Positions 18,318 through 27,279 of a stretch of 64,000 nt of DNA are shown here, one piece after another. A program made the translations under genes and the position numbers. Every line of letters begins with the position of its first letter. The stretch's first letter is position 1. The stretch covers positions 39,088 to 103,087 of the forward strand of contig CAZBZP010000012.1 of NCBI GenBank assembly GCA_964496435.1, in the 5' to 3' direction. This DNA is from Berkiella sp964496435. Lineage in GTDB: Bacteria; Pseudomonadota; Gammaproteobacteria; Berkiellales; Berkiellaceae. The notes under the pieces were generated by a model, which saw only the letters and a program-made list of their open reading frames with translations, was not told where the DNA came from and ran no database searches.

Positions 18318-18437
18318 ATGGTAGAAGAAAAAAGAAGAGGATTATCTGACGAGGCTTTTGATGCTATCACCGCCGTGTTGATTATTGCGGTTGCTGTTAC
18401 CGGGGTGGTGTTCTGGTTGCAAGGCATGCCTAGCTAA
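18318..18437 (+). CDS. Small single-pass membrane protein (39 aa)
   Basis: A 39-aa ORF starting MVEEKRRGLSDEAFDAI, then one hydrophobic helix ending WLQGMPS. AAGGA lies 7 nt before the ATG, and it follows ccmI by 29 nt in the same direction. The layout (charged cytosolic start, one helix) is plausible for a real small protein that joins a membrane complex, possibly a cytochrome-related one. I do not recognise the family. Confidence 0.6.
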   Translation: MVEEKRRGLSDEAFDAITAVLIIAVAVTGVVFWLQGMPS

Positions 18438-18440
18438 TTA

Positions 18441-18547
18441 ATTCTTCGCAATTTCCATTTATACTTCGTTGCCGTCGCTCTCTCACCCCAGTCATGCACC
18501 AAAGCGTGCACTCCTGGGGATTCAGCCTCGTCTAAATGCAAATTTTT
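18441..18547 (+). repeat. Palindromic repeat family, copy 1
   Basis: About 105 nt with nested inverted repeats. The core hairpin at 18486-18519 pairs CCCCAG with CTGGGG, and inside that TGCAC with GTGCA around loop CAAAGC. Outer arms near 18451 (ATTTCCATTTA) and 18531 (TAAATGCAAAT) are partly complementary. Related copies occur at 26991, 52180 and 59667. It lies between the 39-aa gene and the convergent cysZ gene, where it could also act as a transcription barrier. Confidence 0.85.
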
Positions 18548-18621
18548 AGCTAAATCCCTTTTCTTGTCCCTTCTCCCGTCTTATGAATTTGGGAAGTATG
18601 CTAAAGATTTTAAGGAGAAGC

Positions 18622-19407
18622 TTAGGATAAGGGGGATCCAATCATATCCTGATGCCATAACTTTGTAGCCCCCAATACCGCACTTGGCATCACAAATAAA
18701 TTCACAACTGGAATAGCGCTCAAGCCGGTTAAGGTCAGCCCAAAGCCCAAGAGCAGCATTTTATTCTGCTTCATTTTGACCTTTAACTCCTTGAAGCTAA
18801 CAAGCTGATTATCAGCAGGATAATCAATATATTCTACTGCCAACATCCAGCTGCTGAGCCACAAAAATAAAAGCGGGATGCACAAATTTAAACCAGGTAT
18901 AAAATAGAAAATAGCAGCAAGAACAAGCACCACGATACCCCTGAGGATATAATAGAGCAGCTTCTTTAATTCTCTTTTTATGCTGTGCCATACCATTGTT
19001 AAAAAGGGTTCGCTAGGCACTTCTTGTTTAAGAACTTTCTTTGCATAAGCTTCACTGAGTAAGCCATTAAAGGGAGCTGCAATCAAATTCGCACACAATG
19101 TAGCTATCATTGTGAAAGTGCTCACTAAAATGCCTATATACAGCAGAAAAATAAATTTCTGGATAACAGAGAGTAGGGTGCTGAGCCAATGTAGCCAGCT
19201 TGGTAAAGAAACATCAGAAATGAAGCTGAGTTTTTGATAGCCGTATTGGGCAAAATAATAAAATAAGCCGCCAAACACAAGGATGTTGATAATCAAAGGT
19301 ATGCTGATAAAATTCCGCACGGCTGGGTTCAACATCTCTTTAAAGCCCAATAGCGCAGCGTTTGCGCCAATAGCAAGTGGATGTGTGTCAGGGATTGTTC
19401 TGTTCAA
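18622..19407 (-). CDS. cysZ: CysZ-like sulfate transport protein (EI24 domain)
   Basis: A 261-aa membrane protein of the CysZ/EI24 family: an FKEMLNPAVRNFISIPLIIN start, several hydrophobic hairpins, and LWLSSWMLAVEYIDYPADN, typical of CysZ. The family mediates sulfate uptake for cysteine synthesis. The start is a TTG at 19407, within the last 20 nt of the upstream yheT gene, with GGGTG about 7 nt before it; no ATG gives the expected N-terminus. Translational coupling with yheT is likely. Confidence 0.87.
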   Translation of the reverse strand: MNRTIPDTHPLAIGANAALLGFKEMLNPAVRNFISIPLIINILVFGGLFYYFAQYGYQKLSFISDVSLPSWLHWLSTLLSVIQKFIFLLYIGILVSTFTMIATLCANLIAAPFNGLLSEAYAKKVLKQEVPSEPFLTMVWHSIKRELKKLLYYILRGIVVLVLAAIFYFIPGLNLCIPLLFLWLSSWMLAVEYIDYPADNQLVSFKELKVKMKQNKMLLLGFGLTLTGLSAIPVVNLFVMPSAVLGATKLWHQDMIGSPLS

Positions 19408-20395
19408 AGTGTTGCACCCATTTTAAAATGACCCTGTCCATCCATCGATAATGACAGCACTTATCTGTTTTACCCAACCAGCCTACATGACCGCCCCGTT
19501 GTGTAATGATGCTATGAATATTTTTATTGTGTGGCATTTTAAGATATTGCCTACGACTGATAACGGGATCATCTTTTGCATACAAAAGTAGCGTTGGAAG
19601 ATGAATGGATTTCAAAAACTGTCCAGAGCTGCATTTGCTATAGTAGTCATGCGCGTCTTTAAAGCCACTGCGTGGTGCGGTATAGAAATTATCAAACTCA
19701 TAAACCGTTGAGATAGGCGGTAAATTTGGGGGAGGTAGCTCCGGGAACAGTTGATGCAACTTATTAATATCATCTAACAAACATTTGACATAAAACTCAT
19801 TGAGTATTTTGTTTTGCTTTTTGATAAGCAGTTTAACACTGGCCTCTAAATCCAAAGGAGGTGAAACGGCAATCAAGCTATCGATATGTCCGCTATGATG
19901 AGGACCATCTTCACCTGCCATTTTAAGCACAATATTTGCCCCAAGTGAGAAACCTACTAAAGTCACAGGACTCTGAGGAAAGGCTTGCGCCATCCAGTGC
20001 AGCACAGCACGTGTGTCTTCAGAGCGCCCACTGTGATAAAGATGTTTGGCCAACCCTATACCAGCGCCACAACCACGCAAATTCATGCGTAAAACCCGAT
20101 AACCCTGTTCATTAAAATATTTAGTCGCACGAATTAAGTATCGCGACTGATGCGAACCCGTAAGCCCGTGGACCAATAGAATGCTACGTTGGGAGGCAGA
20201 CAATTGTTTTGGCGTGTTTTCAACCAGTACAATTTTATCCCCATCATCTAGAGTGATGACATGTTGCTTGCTATTGTTAATAAATGGGTTGTACGGAAAA
20301 TAGTAAGAAGCAATAGTTTGCCTTATTCCTTTATTTAATCCTGGCAGGGAATAAAAAGGAGGCATTCCGATTAGTTTTAAGATATCTTGAGACAT
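19388..20395 (-). CDS. yheT: YheT-like alpha/beta hydrolase
   Basis: A 335-aa alpha/beta hydrolase. It has the oxyanion region LVHGLTGSHQSRY, the nucleophile elbow GFSLGAN (Ser), a late Asp in LLYAKDDPV, and the catalytic His in RGGHVGW. The pattern RVLRMNLRGCG is characteristic of the YheT/ABHD1-3 esterase group. Substrate is unknown. It overlaps cysZ and diverges from the Sel1 gene at 20527. Confidence 0.9.
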   Translation of the reverse strand: MSQDILKLIGMPPFYSLPGLNKGIRQTIASYYFPYNPFINNSKQHVITLDDGDKIVLVENTPKQLSASQRSILLVHGLTGSHQSRYLIRATKYFNEQGYRVLRMNLRGCGAGIGLAKHLYHSGRSEDTRAVLHWMAQAFPQSPVTLVGFSLGANIVLKMAGEDGPHHSGHIDSLIAVSPPLDLEASVKLLIKKQNKILNEFYVKCLLDDINKLHQLFPELPPPNLPPISTVYEFDNFYTAPRSGFKDAHDYYSKCSSGQFLKSIHLPTLLLYAKDDPVISRRQYLKMPHNKNIHSIITQRGGHVGWLGKTDKCCHYRWMDRVILKWVQHFEQNNP

Positions 20396-20526
20396 AACGA
20401 CTTTCTTTACAGGTATTGCTGAAGGATATACTGGAATAACGAGGAAGTCTAAAGGGGCAATGAGTGCCCTTTAACTTATACCATTATCATTGTGGTTATC
20501 TGTCATACTAAATTAGGGATTTTTGT

Positions 20527-22416
20527 ATGGGCAAAAAAAGCATGCGCCGGCTATTACCCTATCTGGGTTTATCATTAATTGTTCTTCATGGCTGTAATAA
20601 ATCCGATGCACCCAAAACCACCCAAGCTGATAAAACGCTGAATTATTTAAGCGATAAAACCCAAAACATCCCTGAATCACCTTACCGTTGCCAAGAGCTT
20701 ATAAGCCAAAGTCGCTACAATGAAGCATTCTCCCTTTGTTTACAAAAAGCGCAAAATGGTGATGTTGATACCCAATACCGATTAGGTAATCTGTTTATTG
20801 AAGGTAAATTCGGCGCAATAGATTATGAACAGGGTACTTATTGGTTGTTAAAAGCTGCCGCGCAAGGCTTACCAGAAGCACAGTTCTCCATTGCTAAATT
20901 GTATGAATCAGGTAATGGTTTAAATAAAGATGATAGTTTAGCTTTGAAATGGTTACTGCTTTCTGTCAAAGGAAATTACATTCCCGCCCAAGAATTATTA
21001 GGCGAATTCTACTTTCAGGGCAAAGCAGATAGCAAGGATCTCACCGAAGCAAGACAATGGTTCACCCAAAGTGCAACCCAGGGTAATGCTTTATCCCAGT
21101 ATTTCTTAGGAAAAATTTATTTATATGGCATTGGTTTAAATAGAAATCCCTATTTGGGAGAACGCTATTTCATGCAAGCTGCCGAGCAGGGGCATGCTAA
21201 GGCGCAACTAGAAATTGCCAAACTCTATCAAGAAGGCATCGTTATTCCTAAAAATGATGTTTTAGCTTACAAATGGTATCAAGCTGCAGCATCACAAGAT
21301 GAGCCTGAGGCGCTTTCAGTCGTTGGCATGAGTATGATTGAAAACGCGCTTTCACAAAATCATTCCATTGATCAGGGCGCAGCTTATTTAAAACGTGCAG
21401 CTGATAAAGGTTATTACCCTGCACAATATGCTTTAGCTACTTTATTTTTAGATGGTCATCCCGTCCTAAAAGATAGGTTCATTGCGATTGAATATTTACG
21501 TCAGGCTGCATTGAGTGGATCTGTTGATGCGCAAATGAAATTAGCTAAAATTTTAGTCGATTTTTCATTGCCTCAATACGATAAAGTTGCCTTCTACTGG
21601 ATGAGCCAAGCGGCAACTAAAAATAGCGATGCGGAATATCATTTAGGTTCTTATTACCTTGATGGCATTGGCACCGAAGTGGACTATGATAGAGCCTATC
21701 AAATATTTAATACCTTAGCGGCACAAAATAATCATTTGGCTGAGATGAAACTAGGACAAATGTGCTATTACGGCAAAGGTGTAGATAAAGATTTAGAAGC
21801 TGCTAAAAAATGGTTTTTGCGTGCTGCAAGAGCAGGTGAGAAAGATGCGAAGAATTGGGTCGCTATTTTATTTAGAGATGGATTTGATACAGCAGAAAAT
21901 AGTGATGTTCAAAATGAAATTAGCCAATGGGTAAACTATGCGGCAGATAAAGGTGAACCCGAAGCCATTTATTTAAAAGGAACAAATTATTTGTATGGTA
22001 AATTCAATGCCGAGCAAAATGTACCACAGGGACTTGAATTAATTGAGATGGCAGCCAATAGTAATTTTGTTCCTGCACAACGTGAGTTAGGCATGATCTA
22101 TGAACAAGGTTTATTTGGCTTGTTTAGTAATGACAAAGCTTACAATTGGTATCTAAAAGCTGCGCAAAATGGCGATGGTTATGCACAATTTCGTTTAGCT
22201 TATATGTATTACACCGGCAATGGTATCGCTAAGAATGATATCCAATCATATGCTTGGGCAAATCTTGCTGCAATGAGTGGAAAAGTGGAGGCAACTGAAC
22301 TCAGAGATGAGATCTCTCAAAACCTGGAGTCTGCTGATTTAGCCAAAGCCCGAGAAGTAGCGCAAAACTATTTTAATGAGCATAAAAGCAATATCAATGG
22401 CTTTGCGATGCCTTAA
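20527..22416 (+). CDS. Sel1-repeat lipoprotein
   Basis: A 629-aa protein with a basic N-terminus, a hydrophobic stretch and a Cys at residue 23 (VLHGC), an imperfect but plausible lipobox. About 14 Sel1-type repeats follow from about residue 60 (for example AQFSIAKLYESGNGL and AQFRLAYMYYTGNGI). Sel1 proteins act as scaffolds; in Legionella, LpnE and EnhC aid host entry. AGGGA lies 7 nt before the ATG. Function here is inferred only from repeat type. Confidence 0.85.
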   Translation: MGKKSMRRLLPYLGLSLIVLHGCNKSDAPKTTQADKTLNYLSDKTQNIPESPYRCQELISQSRYNEAFSLCLQKAQNGDVDTQYRLGNLFIEGKFGAIDYEQGTYWLLKAAAQGLPEAQFSIAKLYESGNGLNKDDSLALKWLLLSVKGNYIPAQELLGEFYFQGKADSKDLTEARQWFTQSATQGNALSQYFLGKIYLYGIGLNRNPYLGERYFMQAAEQGHAKAQLEIAKLYQEGIVIPKNDVLAYKWYQAAASQDEPEALSVVGMSMIENALSQNHSIDQGAAYLKRAADKGYYPAQYALATLFLDGHPVLKDRFIAIEYLRQAALSGSVDAQMKLAKILVDFSLPQYDKVAFYWMSQAATKNSDAEYHLGSYYLDGIGTEVDYDRAYQIFNTLAAQNNHLAEMKLGQMCYYGKGVDKDLEAAKKWFLRAARAGEKDAKNWVAILFRDGFDTAENSDVQNEISQWVNYAADKGEPEAIYLKGTNYLYGKFNAEQNVPQGLELIEMAANSNFVPAQRELGMIYEQGLFGLFSNDKAYNWYLKAAQNGDGYAQFRLAYMYYTGNGIAKNDIQSYAWANLAAMSGKVEATELRDEISQNLESADLAKAREVAQNYFNEHKSNINGFAMP

Positions 22417-22517
22417 TAACTAAGAGCTTTAAAAGTCAAATGACCAGGATGAAATTAAAGCAATCATGATACAATAAGTAGCAAAATGAGATATTAAGAA
22501 TAAGAGCAGAGGATAAG

Positions 22518-23264
22518 ATGTCGATTGGAAAAACAATTCTAAAATTTGTTTTAAGCTTTATCGTAATCGTCATTATCCTCTTTTTTGCTATGCTTTATAC
22601 GGTTGATGAAAATAAATATAAAGCTTTATTCCAAGTTCAGCTTTCAAAAATGACAGGTTTAGATGTAGCCCTTGATGGTCCCCTAAGAATTAATCTCATT
22701 CCCTTGCCGCATATTGAGATGAAAAACATCACGCTTAAAGCGGACCTTAGAAATAACAAAGAAATTAATGCGCATATCAAGGATATGTCTTTTGCTATGC
22801 CTTGGAATACGCTATTTGAAGATATAAAAGAACTCAAAAATATTGAGGCTTCCAATATAGACATACACTATATAGATGCACAAAAAAAATTGTATAACCT
22901 CAATATTGATAAATTCTCAGGCGATATTGTTAGCACTTATAATAATGTGAGCCTTCCCGCATTCAAGTTAGCCTTGGGAAACATCGTTGTTAATGGTGAT
23001 ATAAGCGTAAATACGCTCAAAGAAACATTATTCGTAAAGGGCAATGTTAGCGCAAATGAATGGACAAGCTTTTATTCAAGCAAGCAATTAATCGCAAATA
23101 AAACCTTGCTCAGCAAGTCATTTTCTGAGGACTGGCTGAATCGTTTAGATGCGACCGTTGATTTCAAGGTAGATAATCTGCGGTTAAAGGATAAAGTACA
23201 AAAGGATGCCCTGTTTACGCTTAATTTGAAGGGTCGCGTCTTAACAATTAACTATAAACAATAA
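22518..23264 (+). CDS. AsmA N-terminal-domain protein (short)
   Basis: A 248-aa protein with one N-terminal membrane helix (about residues 8-30) and then the AsmA-type start MTGLDVALDGPLRINLIPLP. AsmA-family proteins are bridge-like factors in envelope lipid homeostasis, usually 500 residues or longer. Only the N-terminal region exists here and a clear stop ends the frame, so it is either a short family member or a decayed one. GAGGATAAG precedes the ATG. Confidence 0.75.
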   Translation: MSIGKTILKFVLSFIVIVIILFFAMLYTVDENKYKALFQVQLSKMTGLDVALDGPLRINLIPLPHIEMKNITLKADLRNNKEINAHIKDMSFAMPWNTLFEDIKELKNIEASNIDIHYIDAQKKLYNLNIDKFSGDIVSTYNNVSLPAFKLALGNIVVNGDISVNTLKETLFVKGNVSANEWTSFYSSKQLIANKTLLSKSFSEDWLNRLDATVDFKVDNLRLKDKVQKDALFTLNLKGRVLTINYKQ

Positions 23265-23325
23265 AAGCGCATTTAGGTGTGTTTACACTTCTAAGAAAAT
23301 AGGTATTAAACCCTAAAAAAAATCA

Positions 23326-23355
23326 TTGACTCGAGTTTGTTGGTTAACATAAAAT
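23326..23355 (+). promoter_or_regulatory. Candidate sigma-70 promoter
   Basis: TTGACT at 23326-23331 and TAAAAT at 23350-23355, spaced by 18 nt, lie about 45 nt before the ATG at 23399. The match is reasonable in an AT-rich background, but no further support is visible. Confidence 0.35.
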
Positions 23356-23398
23356 TAAAAATACGTCATCGAAAAAATATGCTCATGCGTGGTACACA

Positions 23399-23611
23399 AT
23401 GAAAACAGACAGCACCAGGGAGCGCATAGTAAAAGTAAAGGAAAATGGGGTAACCGTTTTTAAGATTATTGGCTATGAAGATGACCCTCATGGCTATAAA
23501 TCCACATACCTACAACTGGTCGAAGAAATTAAAAAAAACATGTACCATTTTGTATCGAATGGGGAATCAATCCCCGTTGTGAGATCACGCCAAAGTATAG
23601 AAATCCATTAA
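23399..23611 (+). CDS. Small hypothetical protein (70 aa)
   Basis: A 70-aa charged soluble protein with no recognised domain (KVKENGVTVFKIIGYEDDP then HGYKSTYLQLVEEIKK). A promoter-like pair lies upstream; the ribosome binding site is weak. The residue mix looks like a real folded small protein rather than a chance frame. No function can be assigned. Confidence 0.55.
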   Translation: MKTDSTRERIVKVKENGVTVFKIIGYEDDPHGYKSTYLQLVEEIKKNMYHFVSNGESIPVVRSRQSIEIH

Positions 23612-23720
23612 TATAAAACGACAACGTTCTTATCTTTGTAGCCCACAGAAAGTCGATGTCTTGCACCATATGGTATATAGTGCTCCCCTTATTCATTGAA
23701 GCTCCGTCGAGTTCTTATTT

Positions 23721-24593
23721 ATGCACCAAACTTTAAATTGGGTTGATAATCAAATCGCGCAACCGCAAACAGCGCAAATTGAAAAGAAAATTGAAAGGCT
23801 TGAAAAAAAGCTGCTGCATTATTTAGGCAGAGCCATTGCCGATTATGCGCTTATTAAGCCTAACGATAGGATCCTGGTTTGTGTTTCAGGTGGTAAAGAT
23901 TCTTTTACGATGCTGACTTTGTTAAGCATTATTCGAAAGCGCACCAAAGTGCCTTTTGAAATTTTTTCTTTTACGCTCGACCAAGCCCAACCTGGTTGGG
24001 ATGATACACATTTAAAGTCCTATATGGACAGTACTGGGATCCCTTATGAAATCTTGACCCGTGATACTTATAGTATCGTCAAAGATAAAGTGCCAGAGGG
24101 AAGTACTTATTGTGGTCTATGCTCGCGTTTACGTCGCGGCATTATCTATCGCTATGCCAAGGAAAATGGTTTTAATAAGATAGCCCTTGGTCATCATCGA
24201 GACGATCTTATTACTTCTTTATTGATGTCCATTTTTTACAATGGCGAAGTAAGGACGATGCCCCCTAAATTATTAGCGGATAATGGTCAAGATATCGTCA
24301 TCAGACCTTTGAGCTATTGCCAGGAAAAAGATATTGCTGAGTATGCTAAACTTAAGCAGTTCCCCATAATACCCTGTAACTTATGTGGTTCTCAGGAAAA
24401 CTTGGCGCGTAAAAGAGTTAAACGCCTGATTGATGGGCTCGCAGCCGAGAATCCTAAAGTACCAAGCAATATGCTTCGTGCGCTGCAGCAAATAAGACCG
24501 AGTCAGATGATGGATAAAGATCTGTGGGATTTCAAAAATCTCGAAGAGAAGAGGGTGATGGATGACAGAGAATCAGGATCCCAAACTTGTTGA
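23721..24593 (+). CDS. ttcA: tRNA 2-thiocytidine synthetase TtcA
   Basis: A 290-aa PP-loop ATPase with VSGGKDSFTML near the N-terminus and the iron-sulfur cysteines in TYCGLCSRLRRG and a third Cys region PCNLCGSQ. TtcA thiolates C32 of certain tRNAs using an Fe-S cluster and ATP. GHHRDDLITSLLMS is also diagnostic. The gene's last 32 nt overlap the next gene in another frame. Confidence 0.95.
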   Translation: MHQTLNWVDNQIAQPQTAQIEKKIERLEKKLLHYLGRAIADYALIKPNDRILVCVSGGKDSFTMLTLLSIIRKRTKVPFEIFSFTLDQAQPGWDDTHLKSYMDSTGIPYEILTRDTYSIVKDKVPEGSTYCGLCSRLRRGIIYRYAKENGFNKIALGHHRDDLITSLLMSIFYNGEVRTMPPKLLADNGQDIVIRPLSYCQEKDIAEYAKLKQFPIIPCNLCGSQENLARKRVKRLIDGLAAENPKVPSNMLRALQQIRPSQMMDKDLWDFKNLEEKRVMDDRESGSQTC

Positions 24594-26226
24594 GTTACCA
24601 ATAAGGTTATCTCACTCTAAACTTTGGCCCATACAACGAAACTATTTTAGTAGTATGGGGATCAAAGCCTGGCGTGAAGAGGTTCCCTTTTATATTTCCA
24701 GTAATGCCTTTATTGGTCAACAGTATGCCATGTTGGCCTTGGCATATATCAAGGACTGGCTTGCTAAACATCCCAATCACGTTAACGAAACTTTTTATCT
24801 TTTAGAAGTAGGGAGCGGAACCGGCAAGTTCAGCTTCTACATGCTAAAAGCATTAAAATCGCTGCTTGAGGAATATAAGCTAAGTCATATCAAATTTTGC
24901 TATGTTGTCTCTGATATTGTTGAAAATAACATTAATTTCTGTCTAGAAAATGCGTGTCTCAAACCCTTTATTGAACAAGGGGAATGTGATTTCGCCTATT
25001 TTAACGTTGAAACAGACAGTGATTTTGAATTGCGGCTGAAAAAAACCGCCTTTTCAAAACTCAAATCAAAAACACCACTCATCTTTATTGCCAATTATAC
25101 GTTTGATTGCATCAAGCAAGATGAATTCGAATATGAAAATAATAAGTTTTATGAAATTCGAATGGGGATCAAGAGCCGTTATAAACATTTTGATGTTGAA
25201 AAAGCACTTCATCTAAATGATCTTCGTTTGCATTTTGAAAGAGTAGAATTATCAGATATAGATAACTACTATGAAAATGAAGTATTAAATCAAATGTTAA
25301 AGGATTACCCTGCTACTTTTAAAAGTAAAAAAGCAAGCATTATGATGCCTATAGGCGCCTTTGATTGCTGTGACAACTTAAATAAAATGACTCACAATAA
25401 TGTGTTTATGATTGTGGGTGATAAAGGTGTTTCAATACCGTCACGGTTTCACCTTTATGGAGACAGGCACCGCTATACCTATGATGGCTGCTTTTCCTTT
25501 TTGGTCAATTTTCATGCAATTGGCGAATATGTTAAACGCAATGGCGGCGATTATTATTTATGTTCAAATTCTAATGATTTTAATGTTAATTTGTATACAA
25601 TGGGTATGCATTTTTCAGAGCTAACGCAAACAAAAGCCTATTTTGAACAACATGTTCAACCTGTGGGGCCTGAAGAATTTATCTACATATATGATGAATA
25701 TCTCACGAATGGTTTTCGTTTTTCTCCAAGAGCCATACAATCTTATCTACGATTAAGCGAATGGGATCCTAACGCCTATGCTGCTGTTCATGAAAGATTA
25801 ATCGAATTATTACCTGTTTATACAAAACAATTTATTGAAGATATAAAAGTTGATCTGCATCGTATCATTGATAATATTTATGATATCAACATTGGTGATG
25901 ATGTTTTCAACTTAATCGGTATGTTTGTTTATCTCTTAGGAGAAGAGGATAAGGCCTTAGCGCTCTTTGAACGTTCTTTGGCGGTTTATGGTGAAAAATC
26001 TGCACCTCATAACAATCTAGGTGTGCTCTATGAGAAGCAAAAGAACAATACAAAAGCACTCTACCACTTTGAAAAATCAGTGGCATTAGATAAATACAAT
26101 CGCTACGCTAAAAATAAAATTCTACAATTATCTGGGAAACCATATCTTTCAATGATATCCCCAATTATCAAAGGTCTATTTGTTGTTGGGCTTATTGCAC
26201 TTGCGCTCTATGCTATCAGTCGATAA
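24562..26226 (+). CDS. Methyltransferase-fold protein with TPR and C-terminal anchor
   Basis: A 554-aa protein. Residues 82-90 (EVGSGTGKF) form a class I SAM-binding loop, and the N-terminal half resembles the MidA/NDUFAF7-type methyltransferase fold. Around 445-510 are two TPR-like helices (DDVFNLIGMFVYLLGEEDKA and NNLGVLYEKQKNNTKAL). The last 20 or so residues form a hydrophobic helix, giving a tail-anchored topology. AGAGGG lies 6 nt upstream of the ATG, inside ttcA. Substrate unknown. Confidence 0.75.
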   Translation: MTENQDPKLVELPIRLSHSKLWPIQRNYFSSMGIKAWREEVPFYISSNAFIGQQYAMLALAYIKDWLAKHPNHVNETFYLLEVGSGTGKFSFYMLKALKSLLEEYKLSHIKFCYVVSDIVENNINFCLENACLKPFIEQGECDFAYFNVETDSDFELRLKKTAFSKLKSKTPLIFIANYTFDCIKQDEFEYENNKFYEIRMGIKSRYKHFDVEKALHLNDLRLHFERVELSDIDNYYENEVLNQMLKDYPATFKSKKASIMMPIGAFDCCDNLNKMTHNNVFMIVGDKGVSIPSRFHLYGDRHRYTYDGCFSFLVNFHAIGEYVKRNGGDYYLCSNSNDFNVNLYTMGMHFSELTQTKAYFEQHVQPVGPEEFIYIYDEYLTNGFRFSPRAIQSYLRLSEWDPNAYAAVHERLIELLPVYTKQFIEDIKVDLHRIIDNIYDINIGDDVFNLIGMFVYLLGEEDKALALFERSLAVYGEKSAPHNNLGVLYEKQKNNTKALYHFEKSVALDKYNRYAKNKILQLSGKPYLSMISPIIKGLFVVGLIALALYAISR

Positions 26227-26256
26227 TTGAACCTTGCTATTGTTAGCAAGGTTCAA
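26227..26256 (+). terminator. Terminator-like hairpin between convergent genes
   Basis: A perfect 13-bp stem (TTGAACCTTGCTA with its complement) and a 4-nt loop directly follow the stop of the methyltransferase gene and precede the convergent terC stop. There is no strong T-run on either strand, so it may block transcripts or protect 3' ends rather than act as a classical intrinsic terminator. Confidence 0.6.
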
Positions 26257-26260
26257 AACC

Positions 26261-26989
26261 TCATTCCTTATTACTTTTTTTCATTAGTGCGCGCACTTTA
26301 AGATTAAGTAATTCAATTAATGTTGAATAAGCCATAGCAAAGTAGATATACCCTTTAGGAATATGAAAATCAAAACCTTCGCCAAGTAAGGCAACCCCAA
26401 TTAAGATAAGGAAGCTTAAAGCCAACATTTTAATGGTTGGGTGTTCATCAACAAAATCACCAATAGGTCTTGCTGCAAACATCATAATAATCACCGAAAT
26501 CACAATAGCGATAACCATAATGGCTAGTTGGTTTGCAAGACCAACAGCTGTGATCACAGAATCTAAAGAAAAGACTATATCAATAAGGCCTATTTGAAAT
26601 ACCGTGCTTAGAAAATGAGCGTGTTTTCTGGTCTTTGCTTCAGTGTGATGCGGTTCTTCAAAGCTTTGATGTATTTCAGATGTACTTTTGGCAATTAAAA
26701 ATAAACCACCAATTATCAATACTAGATCTCTGCCTGAAATTGATTGATTCCACACTGAAAATAAAGGCTCGGTAAGATGGATTAGCCATACCAAAGACAT
26801 CAACAGTAAAATCCGCGTGCCCATGGCCAATGCTAGACCAAAAATCCTTGCCGTTTGGCGTTGGTGTTTAGGAAGACGTCCCACCAAAATGGTGATCATA
26901 ATGATGTTGTCTATACCTAAGACAATTTCTAAGGCTGTTAGGGTGAAAAGAGCCATCCAGGCCTGGGGATCGCTTATCCAATTAAACAT
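26261..26989 (-). CDS. TerC-family membrane protein
   Basis: A 242-aa integral membrane protein with the two TerC signatures ALEIVLGIDNIIMI and DIVFSLDSVITAVGL, each with conserved acidic residues in a helix, and a central loop rich in His/Lys. The YgdQ-type TerC family has been linked to manganese export during protein secretion. GGGAAG upstream of the ATG is a good ribosome binding site and lies within the left end of repeat copy 2. Confidence 0.9.
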   Translation of the reverse strand: MFNWISDPQAWMALFTLTALEIVLGIDNIIMITILVGRLPKHQRQTARIFGLALAMGTRILLLMSLVWLIHLTEPLFSVWNQSISGRDLVLIIGGLFLIAKSTSEIHQSFEEPHHTEAKTRKHAHFLSTVFQIGLIDIVFSLDSVITAVGLANQLAIMVIAIVISVIIMMFAARPIGDFVDEHPTIKMLALSFLILIGVALLGEGFDFHIPKGYIYFAMAYSTLIELLNLKVRALMKKSNKE

Positions 26990-26990
26990 G

Positions 26991-27132
26991 ATGTTCTTCC
27001 CATTTTGAATTTATGCATCGTTGTCTGCGCTCATTCACCCCAGTCATGCACCAAAGCGTGCACTCCTGGGGATTCACTCCCTTGACGCCTTGCCTAAATT
27101 CAAACTGGTTCGAACATGTTCTTCCCATTTTG
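26991..27132 (+). repeat. Palindromic repeat family, copy 2, with 17-bp direct repeats
   Basis: The core hairpin at 27038-27071 is identical to copy 1 (TGCAC/GTGCA inner stem). The 17-nt ATGTTCTTCCCATTTTG occurs at 26991-27007 and again at 27116-27132, a spacing of 125, close to the 128-nt unit of the tandem array at 59667. The first copy carries, on the minus strand, the ribosome binding site of terC. It lies between the divergent terC and the 93-aa gene. Confidence 0.85.
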
Positions 27133-27279
27133 TCCGCCTACGCTTTGCTTTGGCGTGATCTAGGCAACTTAAATATTGGTGTCACTACGATTTTACTGAT
27201 CTAATGTAACTCATTTTTAATGTGCAAATAACCCAGAGCTTCTATATTTAAACAAAGGAACTAAGTTTGAGGACAAAAT

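Noticed and set aside
20476..20489. 14-mer TTATACCATTATCA shared with 58137-58150, upstream of the Sel1 and corA genes
   Set aside because: In an AT-rich 64-kb window several exact 14-mer matches are expected by chance, and spacing to the genes differs.
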